From the NCBI GenBank assembly GCA_000741495.1, contig JGZV01000003.1, positions 116,964-180,963 of the forward strand: a DNA stretch of 64,000 nucleotides, written 5' to 3'. A program made the position numbers and the translations under genes. Positions 35,917-45,378 of this stretch are shown here, one piece after another. Each line of letters begins with the position of its first letter. Positions within the stretch are counted from its first letter, which is position 1. The stretch is from Bifidobacterium thermophilum. GTDB taxonomy: Bacteria > Actinomycetota > Actinomycetes > Actinomycetales > Bifidobacteriaceae. The notes below the pieces were generated by a model. It was not told where the DNA came from and did no database searches. It saw only the letters and a list, made by a program, of their open reading frames with translations.

Positions 35917-35947
35917 CGTTTCCCGGCGCGCGCGAAGATACAGAGGT

Positions 35948-35953
35948 TACAAT
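35948..35953 (+). promoter_or_regulatory. -10 element TACAAT of the Crp-family regulator gene
   Basis: TACAAT is 38 nt before the ATG at 35992 and would give a leader of about 30 nt that includes the AAGGAGG site. No good -35. Confidence 0.45.
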
Positions 35954-35991
35954 AGGTGCCGTATGCGTCCGGAGGCAGCAAGGAGGAGCCC

Positions 35992-36711
35992 ATGGTCATG
36001 CCCAAGCCCAATGCGATGCCGGAGCCTGACAACATCCTGCTGCGCACCGCACTGTTCAAACAAGTCTCCCAACAGCAAGCTGCGCGCCTGCTGCCGTACC
36101 TGCAACGAGCACAATTCGGCAAGGGTGGCGTGATTTTCGCCGAAGGGGATACCGACCACCGCATGTACCTGCTTGAACGCGGTCGAGTCAAGCTCACTCG
36201 GCGTTCCAGCGACGGGCGTATCCAACTGCTCAGTATCCACGCGCCGGGGGAGGTGCTCGGCGAAATCCCCGTGTTCGACCCCGAAGGCGGCCCTCGCACC
36301 GCATCCGCGATCGCGATCTCCAACCCCACTCAAGTGGTGTGGCTTGAACACGATGCGCTGTTCGCATGGCTCGACCAGTATCCGCGTGTCGCCGTCGACA
36401 TGCTCCAAGTGCTTGCCGGACGCATGCGCGCGAACAACGAGCGTATCAGCGACCTCGTGTTCATGGATGTGCCGGGACGGCTCGCCAAAACACTCATCAA
36501 CCTGGCATCCCGCTTCGGTGTTCCGGTCGAAGCGGGCGTGAAAATCCCGCATGATCTGACCCAAGAGGAACTCGCCCAACTGGTCGGCTCATCGCGTGAA
36601 ACCGTCAACAAGGCGTTGACCGAATTCGCCAACCGCGGGTGGATCGCACGGGAAGGGCGCAGCATCATCATCTACCAGCCGGGCGCCCTGATCCGCCGGT
36701 CCAAACGCTGA
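35992..36711 (+). CDS. Crp/Fnr-family transcriptional regulator
   Basis: The protein has 239 residues from the ATG at 35992, with AAGGAGG 5 nt upstream (an ATG two codons later also fits). A cyclic-nucleotide-binding fold covers about 15-130 (GDTDHRMYLLERGRVKL, GEVLGEIPVFDPEGGPRTASA, close to the cAMP pocket pattern GE..-R(T/S)A). The winged helix covers about 165-225 (LTQEELAQLVGSSRETVNKAL). It resembles GlxR/Crp of Actinobacteria. It probably regulates carbon or stationary-phase genes as a dimer. The effector and targets cannot be read here. Confidence 0.9.
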   Translation: MVMPKPNAMPEPDNILLRTALFKQVSQQQAARLLPYLQRAQFGKGGVIFAEGDTDHRMYLLERGRVKLTRRSSDGRIQLLSIHAPGEVLGEIPVFDPEGGPRTASAIAISNPTQVVWLEHDALFAWLDQYPRVAVDMLQVLAGRMRANNERISDLVFMDVPGRLAKTLINLASRFGVPVEAGVKIPHDLTQEELAQLVGSSRETVNKALTEFANRGWIAREGRSIIIYQPGALIRRSKR

Positions 36712-36916
36712 CGTCCGGACGAGCCGCCCGCGCAACGCTGCGAGCTTCCCCAAGCCGTGGCATCATCCACGCGTGGCCGTGCCGGCTCCAAACCGCTTTC
36801 GCACAACAGCAGGTTCGTTTTTGGCTTGTTTTCAGGGTTTTCTCCGTATACGGGGGATTGTGCGAATACCGTGGCGGTGTGCCTTCGACCCCTCGGCAAA
36901 GGTACAGGCGACACCA

Positions 36917-36922
36917 TAGAAT
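36917..36922 (+). promoter_or_regulatory. -10 element TAGAAT, leaderless start of the PBP gene
   Basis: The hexamer ends 7 nt before the ATG at 36930 and supports that start over ATG 36921 and more distant in-frame codons. Confidence 0.45.
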
Positions 36923-36929
36923 GGGGCAC

Positions 36930-39056
36930 ATGCCCAAAAAGAACTCCCTGACCGCGCGACGTGCGCTCGCCTTGCTGCTCGCCTATCTGACCCTCTGCAT
37001 CTGTGGCGGCGTCGTGGTGAGCCTGATGGTGATGCCCGCCGTGTTCGGGGCGAACAACATGGCCAAGGCGCTCTCACCGTCCCTGACCGTCGAGGGTATT
37101 GATTTCGACGTGACCAGCCTGCCGCAGAAATCCACGCTGTACGCGTCCGACGGCAAAACGGTCATCGCCTCGTTCTACGCGCAAAACCGCGAAGTCGTGC
37201 CGATCAAGAACATTTCCGTCTACATGCAGCGTGCGGTGGTCGCGCGTGAAGACCGCCGCTTCTTCGAACATGCCGGCGTCGATGTACAAGGCGTGATGCG
37301 CGCATTCGTAAAAACCTACGTCGCCAAAGGCGACACCCAAGGCGGTTCGTCCCTGACCCAGCAGTACGTCAAGAACGTGCTCATGGTCAAAGCCCGCGAA
37401 GATGACGATCCCATCGCCGAATACCATGCATCGGAAGATACGGTGGCGCGTAAGCTGCGTGAAATGCTCATCGCCGTGCAAATGGAAAAGAAATACTCGA
37501 AATACGAGATCCTGCAAGGCTACTTGAACATCGCCCAATTCGGCTCGGGCAGCCTATACGGCGTGGAAGCCGCGGCGAAACGCTACTTCAACACCAACGC
37601 CGCTGACCTCACCGTGGTCCAGGCGGCCACCATCGCGGCCATCACCAAAAACCCGGAAAAGTACGATCCCTCCATCGAAGCGAACCAGAAAACCGCCGAG
37701 GAACAACGCAACATCGTACTCGACCTCATGCTGCAGGAAAAATTCATCAGCCAAGCGCAGCATGATGAAGCCAAAGCGACGCCACTCAAGGACACGCTCA
37801 ACATCCAGTCGGTGCAACAAGGCTGCCAGGTCGCCGGCGACGCCGCGTTCTTCTGCAGCTACGTGACCAACCAGATCCTCAACTCCAAAGAGTTCGGCAA
37901 AACCGCGCAAGCACGCCAGAAACTGCTGAACGAGGGCGGTCTGGAAATCTACACCACCATGGATGTCAACGCGAACAACGCAGCCATGAAAGCGGCGCGG
38001 GACACCATTCCGCCGAACGACCCCACCGGATTCGAAGTGACCATCGCCGCCATCAAACCAGGTACCGGCGAAGTGCTCGGCTTCGGCCTGAACAGAACGT
38101 ATGACGCGACGGACGCGGCGAAAACCGACCCCACCCGCACGTCGATCAACTATGCGGTCGACCAGAAAGACGGCGGCGGCATCGGCTTCAACGTCGGTTC
38201 AACATGGAAACCGATCAACATGGTCGCTTGGATGATGCAAGGCCATTCCATCACCGAATCCCTACGTACCTACACACGGTACGCGAACAGTTCGTTCAAC
38301 TGCGCGAAATTCGCAGGGAAAGGCACATGGTCGCTGCACAACTCCGAAGGCGGCACCACCAGCCCGGAAACCCCGTTGCAAGGCCTGATCAAATCGCATA
38401 ACACCACGCAGGCGTCCATGGCCCAAGTGATCGGCCTGTGCTCCATCGCCGACGCCGCCAAAACCATTGGCTACCATAACGCGATCCTCGGCCAGGAAGA
38501 CGTCTATTCGGCCAACTCCTTCAACCCGCCAATGATCATCGGTTCGGTCCAAGCGTCCCCGCTGACCATGGCGAATGTGTACGCGACACTCGGGGCCAAC
38601 GGCGTGGAATGCACGCCGATCGCCATCAAAAAGGTCATCAAGCAGAACGGCAAGAAGCTCAAAGTGCCGAGTGCCAACTGCCACCAGGCCATAGCCCCCG
38701 AGATTGCCCAGACCACCGCCTATGCGCTCAATCAGGGTGTGCTCAAAGGCGAGGCGAAAGCCGCCCAATTGGACAACAACCGCAAGACCTTCGCCAAAAC
38801 CGGTACCAACGAGCAGACCTACATGCTGACCGCAGGCTTCGTGCCCAACACGGTCGCGGCGTTCGTGGCGGTAGGCAACGCGGAAACACAAGGCGACTTC
38901 TCCGGCAAAACCATCAACGGCGTCACCCACAGCACATGGTACGGCATGTATATCGCAAGCCCGGCGTGGAAAGAATTCATGAACACGTACCTGGCGGCGA
39001 TCAACGCACCCAACGATGACAGTTACGGAACCCCGGCAGGCCAATACGCCAAGTAA
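36930..39056 (+). CDS. Class A penicillin-binding protein
   Basis: The protein has 708 residues. A short cytoplasmic basic tail is followed by a TM (about 12-40). The GT51 glycosyltransferase domain (about 75-255) contains REDRRFFEHAGVDVQG and GGSSLTQQYVKN. The transpeptidase domain (about 340-690) contains the SxxK site in GSTWKPINM near 421 and KTGTNEQ near 622; the middle SxN motif may be SSFN. It polymerises and crosslinks peptidoglycan at the outer face of the membrane. It is longer than small actinobacterial PBPs but has no PASTA domains. A 14-bp hairpin follows. Confidence 0.93.
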   Translation: MPKKNSLTARRALALLLAYLTLCICGGVVVSLMVMPAVFGANNMAKALSPSLTVEGIDFDVTSLPQKSTLYASDGKTVIASFYAQNREVVPIKNISVYMQRAVVAREDRRFFEHAGVDVQGVMRAFVKTYVAKGDTQGGSSLTQQYVKNVLMVKAREDDDPIAEYHASEDTVARKLREMLIAVQMEKKYSKYEILQGYLNIAQFGSGSLYGVEAAAKRYFNTNAADLTVVQAATIAAITKNPEKYDPSIEANQKTAEEQRNIVLDLMLQEKFISQAQHDEAKATPLKDTLNIQSVQQGCQVAGDAAFFCSYVTNQILNSKEFGKTAQARQKLLNEGGLEIYTTMDVNANNAAMKAARDTIPPNDPTGFEVTIAAIKPGTGEVLGFGLNRTYDATDAAKTDPTRTSINYAVDQKDGGGIGFNVGSTWKPINMVAWMMQGHSITESLRTYTRYANSSFNCAKFAGKGTWSLHNSEGGTTSPETPLQGLIKSHNTTQASMAQVIGLCSIADAAKTIGYHNAILGQEDVYSANSFNPPMIIGSVQASPLTMANVYATLGANGVECTPIAIKKVIKQNGKKLKVPSANCHQAIAPEIAQTTAYALNQGVLKGEAKAAQLDNNRKTFAKTGTNEQTYMLTAGFVPNTVAAFVAVGNAETQGDFSGKTINGVTHSTWYGMYIASPAWKEFMNTYLAAINAPNDDSYGTPAGQYAK

Positions 39057-39091
39057 GGCGGCTGAAGCATCGGCGTGACGGCTTTATATAC

Positions 39092-39132
39092 GGCGGGAGG
39101 CGGCATTGCGGCGACGCGTGCCGCCTCCCGCC
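39092..39132 (+). terminator. Strong hairpin after the PBP gene
   Basis: A perfect 14-bp stem GGCGGGAGGCGGCA/TGCCGCCTCCCGCC (39092-39105 and 39119-39132) with a 13-nt loop, 35 nt after the stop. It is followed by ATATTGAC rather than a T run. Confidence 0.65.
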
Positions 39133-39316
39133 ATATTGACGGGTGGGCGGACCGGGCGGCCTGTCGGCGCATGTTCGTCCGCTGTTCACCGAAACGGACA
39201 CCAGGATGCCGCAGAACACCTTACAATGCAAAGAGAAGCATATGACATGCCTGAAGGCGGCCGCGTGCAACGCATGCGCCGGCATACGCCCGTCTCCCCA
39301 CGGAAAGGAACACGAC

Positions 39317-40444
39317 ATGGCGAACGACAATACAGGTACAGAACCTGAAGAGCGTGCAGACTGCAAACTGTTCGAGCCCTTCACGCTGCGCGGCCTGACG
39401 ATGCGCAACCGCATCTGGCTGCCGCCCATGGACACGTATTCGGTGTACGCGCAAGACGGCAAGCCGACCCCATTCCATTACCAGCATTACGTGTCCCGCG
39501 CCATCGGCGGATTTGGCATGGTGATTGTCGAATCCACGGCGATCAGCCCAGAAGGCCGTATCTCCCCGTGTGACGTCGGCTTGTGGAACGACGACCAGAT
39601 CCAGGCGTGGCGTTGGATCGTTGACGGGGTGAAAGCGGCCGGTGCCCGCATCGGCGTGCAACTCAACCATGCCGGCAGGAAGGGCAACACGGGGAGTTTC
39701 TCACTGGGATACATCCATGAGAACGTGCCGCAAGACAAGGGCGGCTGGCAGACGGTCGCGCCAAGTCCGATCCCGTACGCGAAACTCGATACGCCGCGCG
39801 AACTGAGCGTTGATGAGATCCACGGGGTGGTCGCGCAATTCCGCGACGCTGCCGCGCGTGCGGTCGCCGCAGGATTCGACATGGTCGAAATCCATGCGGC
39901 CCATGGGTATCTGCTGTCTGAATTCCTTGACCCGTTGACCAATACACGCGAGGACGAATACGGTGGTTCCCTGGACAATCGGATGCGCATCGTCGTCGAA
40001 ATCGTGGATGCGGTCCGCCAGGTGATTCCCGACTACATGCCGCTTGTGGTGCGTATTTCTGCGACCGATTGGGCCGCCGGCGGTTGGGATCTGGTCCAGA
40101 CCGTGGAACTGTCCCGTGTACTCAAGGAGCATGGTGTGGATCTGATCGACGTGTCGACCGGCAGCATCATCCCGCATGTGAACGTGCCGGTCAAGCCGGG
40201 CTGGCAGGTGCCATTCGCTTCGACGATCCGCAAGGAAGCGCAGATTCCGGTGAGCGCGGTCGGTTTGATCACCAAGCCGAAGCAGGCGGAGAAGATCGTG
40301 CGCAAAGGCAAGGCGGACGTCGTGGAAATCGGCCGCGCCGCACTGCGTGACCCGTACTGGCCGTTGCGCGCCGCATACAAGCTCGGCGTACCCGCCAATC
40401 AGGCGCCGTACGCCGACCAGTATCGTCGCGGCGCCTTCTGCTGA
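39317..40444 (+). CDS. NADH:flavin oxidoreductase of the old yellow enzyme family (YqjM-like)
   Basis: The protein has 375 residues from the ATG at 39317, with AAAGGAA 6 nt upstream; in-frame ATG 39243 is an alternative. It contains RNRIWLPPMDTYS (the FMN site), GVQLNHAGRKGN with the substrate-binding His, and EIHAAHGYLLSEFLDPLTNTREDEYGGS, the family signature with a conserved Tyr, then VGLITKPKQAEKIV and the FMN phosphate region. YqjM-type enzymes reduce activated alkenes with NAD(P)H. The physiological substrate is unknown. Confidence 0.92.
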   Translation: MANDNTGTEPEERADCKLFEPFTLRGLTMRNRIWLPPMDTYSVYAQDGKPTPFHYQHYVSRAIGGFGMVIVESTAISPEGRISPCDVGLWNDDQIQAWRWIVDGVKAAGARIGVQLNHAGRKGNTGSFSLGYIHENVPQDKGGWQTVAPSPIPYAKLDTPRELSVDEIHGVVAQFRDAAARAVAAGFDMVEIHAAHGYLLSEFLDPLTNTREDEYGGSLDNRMRIVVEIVDAVRQVIPDYMPLVVRISATDWAAGGWDLVQTVELSRVLKEHGVDLIDVSTGSIIPHVNVPVKPGWQVPFASTIRKEAQIPVSAVGLITKPKQAEKIVRKGKADVVEIGRAALRDPYWPLRAAYKLGVPANQAPYADQYRRGAFC

Positions 40445-40551
40445 CGCGGCATACTCGATGAGACTCGCCCCGCAGTATGATCACATCAACCTTGGCGACC
40501 ATACTGTGGGCGGTAAGCCGCACCCGTCCGCCCTTGCGGAAAGCATCCGCC

Positions 40552-40557
40552 TATAAT
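40552..40557 (+). promoter_or_regulatory. -10 element TATAAT, leaderless start of the FHA gene
   Basis: A consensus TATAAT ends 7 nt before the ATG at 40565, with no ribosome site, so transcription should start at the ATG. Confidence 0.6.
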
Positions 40558-40564
40558 CGGAACC

Positions 40565-41158
40565 ATGAGTGTGCTACCATATCCACCCCCACCGGAACTG
40601 GGCTGGTATGACGAAGATGCCACGGTGATGCCGCAGCAGACCGCCGAACCCCAGCCAGCCACGAATGCCCAGCCCGTCGCGAGCATGGGCACCACAACCG
40701 CCGCGAACCCGCCGACTACGGCGGGAATCGCGCAAACCACAGCGCAACCCACAACGGCAAGCCAAGACGATGACGATATCGATTGGGAAGGCACCGTACT
40801 GTCCACGGCCTTCACTGCTTCGGCGCCGAAACAGGAGTATGAGCTGTACAACGAGCAGACCGGACAGCGCATCATCGTGGATACGGGCGTACTGTTGGGG
40901 CGCAAACCTTCGCAAGACCTGCCGCAAGGTGTCAAGGCGGTCAAACTGGAAGACCCCACCCGCACGATTTCCCGCAACCATGCGGCCATCAGTTTCGACA
41001 AGGACGGCCTGCTGTGGATCGAAGACTACGATTCACTCAACGGCACGTACATCATCCGCGATAATACCGAAACGAAAGTGGAGCATGAGCGCATGAAACT
41101 CCAAGCCCCGTGCACCATCCGCATCGGCGACCAGTTCTTCACCTTCGAACAACGCTGA
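40565..41158 (+). CDS. FHA-domain protein
   Basis: The protein has 197 residues. A disordered Gln/Thr/Ala-rich N-terminus of about 80 residues contains several Thr that could be phosphosites. The FHA domain is about residues 95-197: LLGRKPSQD, TISRNHAAIS and the SLNGTYI turn, with the Arg, Ser/His and Asn residues that bind phosphothreonine. It converges on the kinase-phosphatase operon (stop 41158; the first gene on the other strand ends at 41262) and is a likely reader of threonine phosphorylation by the Pkb2 kinase. It is cytoplasmic, with no membrane segment. Confidence 0.9.
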   Translation: MSVLPYPPPPELGWYDEDATVMPQQTAEPQPATNAQPVASMGTTTAANPPTTAGIAQTTAQPTTASQDDDDIDWEGTVLSTAFTASAPKQEYELYNEQTGQRIIVDTGVLLGRKPSQDLPQGVKAVKLEDPTRTISRNHAAISFDKDGLLWIEDYDSLNGTYIIRDNTETKVEHERMKLQAPCTIRIGDQFFTFEQR

Positions 41159-41261
41159 CCGTCGGCACGACCCTCCAACACATTGCTTCCGCCCCGGGCC
41201 GGTGGCGCTGAGACTGTGCCCAGAACCGGTTCGGGGCGGGACTGTGAAACCGTACGTCAGA

Positions 41262-41969
41262 TTATTGGCGTGAACGGATGGCGGCGTTGATCGCCGAATC
41301 ATTCAACTGGCCAAGCCACTGGAGCAATTCCGGATAAATATTCGGATTGCGGGCGAGCACAGGACGCAGTTCGGGCGCTTCACCGGCGATATGCGCCATG
41401 AGCATCTGATCGGTGGTGTGCATCGCGAGTTCCGCGGTGTAGCCGTTCGCAGGTGTGGCGGTGTCGGCGGCGGCAGAGGTTTCCTGTGCTGCGGCGACCG
41501 GCTGGCCTTCCGTATCATCCGCCGGCTGGGATTGGGCGGCATACCCGGTTTCCTGCGCAGGGGCGGCGTCCGCCGGGGCAGTGACGGGCGTATTCGCGGC
41601 GTTGAATGCGGGATCGGCATTGTACGCCTCGGCAGCCTGATATTCGCTGGTAGAGGCTGACATCGCGGGCTGTTGCGCTGCAGACGGTTCGACGGCAGGC
41701 TGTTGCATCACAGGTTGCTGTGCGACCGGTGATGCTGCCATCCGCTGCTGGACGCCGGACGGCGGAACCGGCCAGCCCATGGCGATAAGCTGCTGGCGGG
41801 CACGTTCGTCGCCGAACTGGGCGATCCATTGCTTCAACCCCGGGTATGCTCTCGGATTCGCAACGACATTCGCTCCGAACTCAGGATTTTCGTACGCGAT
41901 TCGCGCGAGGAATGCCGGATCGGCGTTCGGATCCTGCACCGCCGCGACCGCGGCATCGAAGTCAACCAT
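41262..41969 (-). CDS. Variant-leucine-repeat protein at the end of the PFNA operon
   Basis: The protein has 235 residues from the ATG at 41969, with AAGGAG 7 nt upstream. Two related helical segments lie at the ends: residues 10-60 (DPAFLARIAYENPEFG) and about 185-235 (MLMAHIAGEAPELRPVLARN), both with a Tyr-Pro-Leu-Trp turn (YPGLKQW, YPELLQW). They match the variant leucine-rich repeat that bifidobacteria attach to many proteins. The middle 100 residues are disordered and rich in Ala, Gln and Thr. It is 59 nt after the PP2C gene on the same strand. A protein-protein scaffold is likely; no enzyme motif is seen. Confidence 0.8.
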   Translation of the reverse strand: MVDFDAAVAAVQDPNADPAFLARIAYENPEFGANVVANPRAYPGLKQWIAQFGDERARQQLIAMGWPVPPSGVQQRMAASPVAQQPVMQQPAVEPSAAQQPAMSASTSEYQAAEAYNADPAFNAANTPVTAPADAAPAQETGYAAQSQPADDTEGQPVAAAQETSAAADTATPANGYTAELAMHTTDQMLMAHIAGEAPELRPVLARNPNIYPELLQWLGQLNDSAINAAIRSRQ

Positions 41970-42028
41970 GATGTGTTCTCCTTATTGTTGTATTGGCCAC
42001 TATTGTACTGACGACACGTCCGCGCCGG

Positions 42029-42901
42029 TCACCATCGCCATGATGACACCGCCCTGAGCGTGTGCAGGGTGCCTTCCAACGCGTCGTCGATGTCCTCGTC
42101 GTCGCCGAGTTTGCCGGCATGCCAGCCTGCGCCTGACGGGCATTCAGCACGCATATCCACCACCAGGACGGAAATATTGTCGCTGCCACCCGCCTGCAAC
42201 GCGGCTTCGACAAGCCTGTCCGCCGCCGATTGCGGGTTCGCGTATGACGCGGCGATATCGGCAAACTCGCCGGAGCTGATTTGTGCGTGCAACCCGTCGG
42301 AGCAGATGATGAACCGGCCGTTCGCGGGTGCGGCATACCAGTCGGGGCGGATGCCGTCAGGGGCGCCGATACATTGCGTGATGACATTGCGCGGGATGCG
42401 TCGGCTCGCCTCCTCAGGCAGCATTCTTCCCGTGTCGATGGCCTCCTGGCGTTCCGAATGGTCCCGTGTGATGCATACCAGCGAATCCGCCTGCCACACG
42501 CCGTCAGCGCCCGCATCCATATGGTAGGTGCGTGAATCGCCGATATTGACGATATAGCAACGCTCGTCAGGGCTCGAGCCATCCTGCCCGACACGCGTCG
42601 GCAAAATCACGCCGGTGACCGTCGTGCCGGCGACCCCGCCAAGCTCCTCACCCAAGGTGAGCGCATCATCCTGGGCTTGGTTCAGCACGGCGGCGATATC
42701 GTCGAGATTACGCTGGGGACGTTCAGCCAGTTGCGCAAGCCGCCAGACGGCGTCCGCGCTCGCGCGTTCGCCACCTTTGCCGCCGCCCATGCCATCACAC
42801 ACGACATACACGCCGTTGCCGGCATACAGGTTGTCCTGATTGGTTTTCCGGCGCAGACCGATATTCGTGTTCAGCCCGACATTGATGCTGAGCAGGCTCA
42901 T
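42029..42901 (-). CDS. prpC: PP2C-family serine/threonine phosphatase
   Basis: The protein has 290 residues from the ATG at 42901, which overlaps the stop of the previous gene (ATGA). All main PP2C motifs are present in order: RRKTNQDN, VVCDGMGGGKGGE, NIGDSRTY, ITRDHSE, CSDGL and SDNIS with the metal-binding Asp residues. It is soluble and cytoplasmic. It should dephosphorylate targets of the Pkb2 kinase and the kinase itself, and is the expected eraser of this operon. The C-terminus carries an acidic tail (LGDDEDIDDALEG). Confidence 0.93.
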   Translation of the reverse strand: MSLLSINVGLNTNIGLRRKTNQDNLYAGNGVYVVCDGMGGGKGGERASADAVWRLAQLAERPQRNLDDIAAVLNQAQDDALTLGEELGGVAGTTVTGVILPTRVGQDGSSPDERCYIVNIGDSRTYHMDAGADGVWQADSLVCITRDHSERQEAIDTGRMLPEEASRRIPRNVITQCIGAPDGIRPDWYAAPANGRFIICSDGLHAQISSGEFADIAASYANPQSAADRLVEAALQAGGSDNISVLVVDMRAECPSGAGWHAGKLGDDEDIDDALEGTLHTLRAVSSWRW

Positions 42902-45378
42902 GAGTCCCGTCCTTTCCTTCGGCTGCTTCGAGTGTTCCGGCCGCCCGGGGCGTGCACGACGCCCGCAAGCGAGAGTCTGGCGCGCCATCGGCGCAATACC
43001 GGCATGGATTTGAGCATGACGGCGCGCTCGTGCATTACGTCGTGCCAGTAGCGTTCCACCTGTCCCGGTTCAACGGTCTGCCCGGAGAAGGTAACGTAAT
43101 CGGCTTCCCGCCCCAAGGTTTCAAGCGTATCGGATTGAAGTCCCATCTGTTCGGCGATGGCATGTGCCTGCTCGCTTCTGGTGCCTCGAATTTCCAAGCC
43201 GCTTTGCCGGGCGAGCGCAGTGACGGCATGCCAGCCGGCGGCGACCCGTTGCGACACGCTGCCATGCTTGCGTGCACGCGTCAAGGCGATCGCTTTGACG
43301 GCTAACAGCAGCCCTACGATGATAAGCAGAATCCACAGCGGACTGCCGTAGATGGCGGCCGCCCGGATGATTCGCATCGCCCGCTGCCAAGACTCGTTGT
43401 GCGGGGTGTCATCGGCCATGCTGCCGCCGATGGACGATTTGCTGGTGGCTTGGTTGTCATCGCGCAGCGGGTCGGTAAGCGGGACGGGAGGTTGACGCAC
43501 CAGGGTTTTCGGATTCGGGGGTGTCAGATTCTGATTTTCGTCGGGGACTTTCGTCTCTTTGGGTGTCGGATAGAACGCCACCCACCCGTAGCCGTCCAAT
43601 TTGATTTCCACCCATGCGGTCACATCGTTGCCGGTGAATTCCGTGACGGTTTCGCCGTCGTGCTTTTCGGTACGGTTCTTGCTGATATCACCCTCATCGT
43701 TTTTCGGCACGAACCCCAAGACGACACGACTTGGCAGCCCGAGGCTGCGGGCCATGAGCGCCATCGCGGAAGCATACTGTTCACTGTCGCCGACCATGGC
43801 GGAACCGGCGAGCAGCTGGTCGATACGATAGTTGCCGTGGCCGGCGTTCGACGGGTAATCGCCGCTCAATCCGTGTGAAAACCAGCCGGTTTCCTTGAGC
43901 TTGTCCGCGAGAGCTTGAGCCGCTTCGCCACCGTTGGCTCGCCCTCCGGCGATAGCGGTGGCAAGCTTGTCTACACTGTCAGGCACGTCTTCGGCTTTGG
44001 GTTGGCTGATGCGGGCGGCGGACGCTTTGGCGATCTCCTTATCGGTAGGAATCGCCGGAATCACGCCGGTCTCCGTATACGACATACCGTCGCGGGTGCG
44101 GGCGGGGTAGATGGAGGACATGGTGTCGGTGTTGTAGTAGAACGAATCGGCATCCGACGCTGTGGCGAACGTCACGCTGGATGCCGCGCCAGCTAAGGGC
44201 AGCCAGTAGTCGCTCAACCCGTCATCGATGGTGAACGTGGCGGTGAACCGCTTGCCTTTCGCACTAGTGCGGATACTGGTGCCGACACGGCGATAACTGG
44301 AGGAATCCGACGCCATCGCGGTATCGGACAGATTCCACACATTGCCGTCGAACCGATCCATCACGGCAAGCCGGACTGTCGACCCGGCCGGCAGGTCGGT
44401 GACCGTCAACAGTACGTCATCCTTATGGTTCTTGATATACGAGCGCATGCCGCTCAACGGGCTCGCATACTCGTACGGGCTCAGCGGCGGCTCGTAATGG
44501 TCACGCAGGATGGTGCGATGCTGTCCTACGGCCAGACAGCCGCCAACCGCCAGCGAAGCCGCCAACAACACAATGACCGTCGTGCTCAGCCAGCGGCCCA
44601 ATTCCAGCAGATTCCAACGGGCACTGATCCACACCACCAGGATGATCGCGGTCACGGCGCCCGCGGCGATACGCTGGAAACCGTTTGAGGAGCCAAGCAG
44701 TGCGCATAACGCAAGATTCGCGGCCACGGGGATGATGGCGAGCATAGTCAGCCGCCCGTCCCTGGTCACAGCGCAGATACCGGTCAGTAATGCCGCCCAC
44801 AAGCAGATCGTCCACACCGCCAGCAGCGACCCGTCACCCGTACCAGTCGGCGGAGCGACCGCCAGCAGGTATTTGAACGAGCCGAGCGTACGCACCCACC
44901 CCTGGTTGAGGGTGCGCGCGGTAGGAATGATATGCGCGATCGTGGTGTCGTTCAGGACAAGCACCGGTCCGACAACCAGCTGGGCGAACGCCATGAACAC
45001 AATCTGCCACCACAAGCGCAGTGCGGGGACAAGCCCGGCGAGCGCGACCAGTGAACCGATCAGGGTCGCCGGGATTGCCGCCGCAGCCCACGCGGCCGCC
45101 GACCCGTACACGTCGATGAGATTGCCGGCACCGACCAGCGTCAACACGGCGGCGACCAGCAGGCTGACGATGTGCGCGGCCTGAGGCCGGTTACGGTGCG
45201 GCAGGGGCGGCCGGCCGGCGTCGCGCGCTATCCAGATCGCCGAATGCGTCGCATCATCCGCCCACGTGCCGGTCGCCGTGGCGGTTGACGTGGTGTTCAA
45301 TCCTGTAGTGCCGGTGGTAGTGCCGGTGGTGGTGCCGGTGAAATCGGTGGTGTTGGTGGTATGCATGTCAGTACTCAT
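42898..45378 (-). CDS. tgm: Transglutaminase-like membrane protein (TgpA type) with substituted catalytic residues
   Basis: The protein has 826 residues; GGGGGTG lies just before the ATG. A Thr-rich N-terminus (three TGTT units) precedes about six membrane helices (residues 60-280). Then an external part, a transglutaminase core at about 545-640 and one C-terminal TM. The core has the right scaffold (EQYASAMALMARSLGLPSR and WVEIKLDGYGWVAFYPTP) but reads GDSEQ where active members have G-x-C-E, TAWVE for HAWVE, and YPTP for D/E-PTP. The Cys, His and acidic residues therefore all look lost. It overlaps the DUF58 stop by 4 nt. In the operon a structural role seems more likely than catalysis. Confidence 0.9.
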   Translation of the reverse strand: MSTDMHTTNTTDFTGTTTGTTTGTTGLNTTSTATATGTWADDATHSAIWIARDAGRPPLPHRNRPQAAHIVSLLVAAVLTLVGAGNLIDVYGSAAAWAAAAIPATLIGSLVALAGLVPALRLWWQIVFMAFAQLVVGPVLVLNDTTIAHIIPTARTLNQGWVRTLGSFKYLLAVAPPTGTGDGSLLAVWTICLWAALLTGICAVTRDGRLTMLAIIPVAANLALCALLGSSNGFQRIAAGAVTAIILVVWISARWNLLELGRWLSTTVIVLLAASLAVGGCLAVGQHRTILRDHYEPPLSPYEYASPLSGMRSYIKNHKDDVLLTVTDLPAGSTVRLAVMDRFDGNVWNLSDTAMASDSSSYRRVGTSIRTSAKGKRFTATFTIDDGLSDYWLPLAGAASSVTFATASDADSFYYNTDTMSSIYPARTRDGMSYTETGVIPAIPTDKEIAKASAARISQPKAEDVPDSVDKLATAIAGGRANGGEAAQALADKLKETGWFSHGLSGDYPSNAGHGNYRIDQLLAGSAMVGDSEQYASAMALMARSLGLPSRVVLGFVPKNDEGDISKNRTEKHDGETVTEFTGNDVTAWVEIKLDGYGWVAFYPTPKETKVPDENQNLTPPNPKTLVRQPPVPLTDPLRDDNQATSKSSIGGSMADDTPHNESWQRAMRIIRAAAIYGSPLWILLIIVGLLLAVKAIALTRARKHGSVSQRVAAGWHAVTALARQSGLEIRGTRSEQAHAIAEQMGLQSDTLETLGREADYVTFSGQTVEPGQVERYWHDVMHERAVMLKSMPVLRRWRARLSLAGVVHAPGGRNTRSSRRKGRDS
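45305..45340 (-). repeat. Three 12-bp units in the tgm 5' end
   Basis: The units at 45305-45316 and 45317-45328 are identical and 45329-45340 differs at one base. They encode TGTT-TGTT-TGTT in the disordered N-terminus. Slippage by one unit would keep the frame. Confidence 0.7.
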
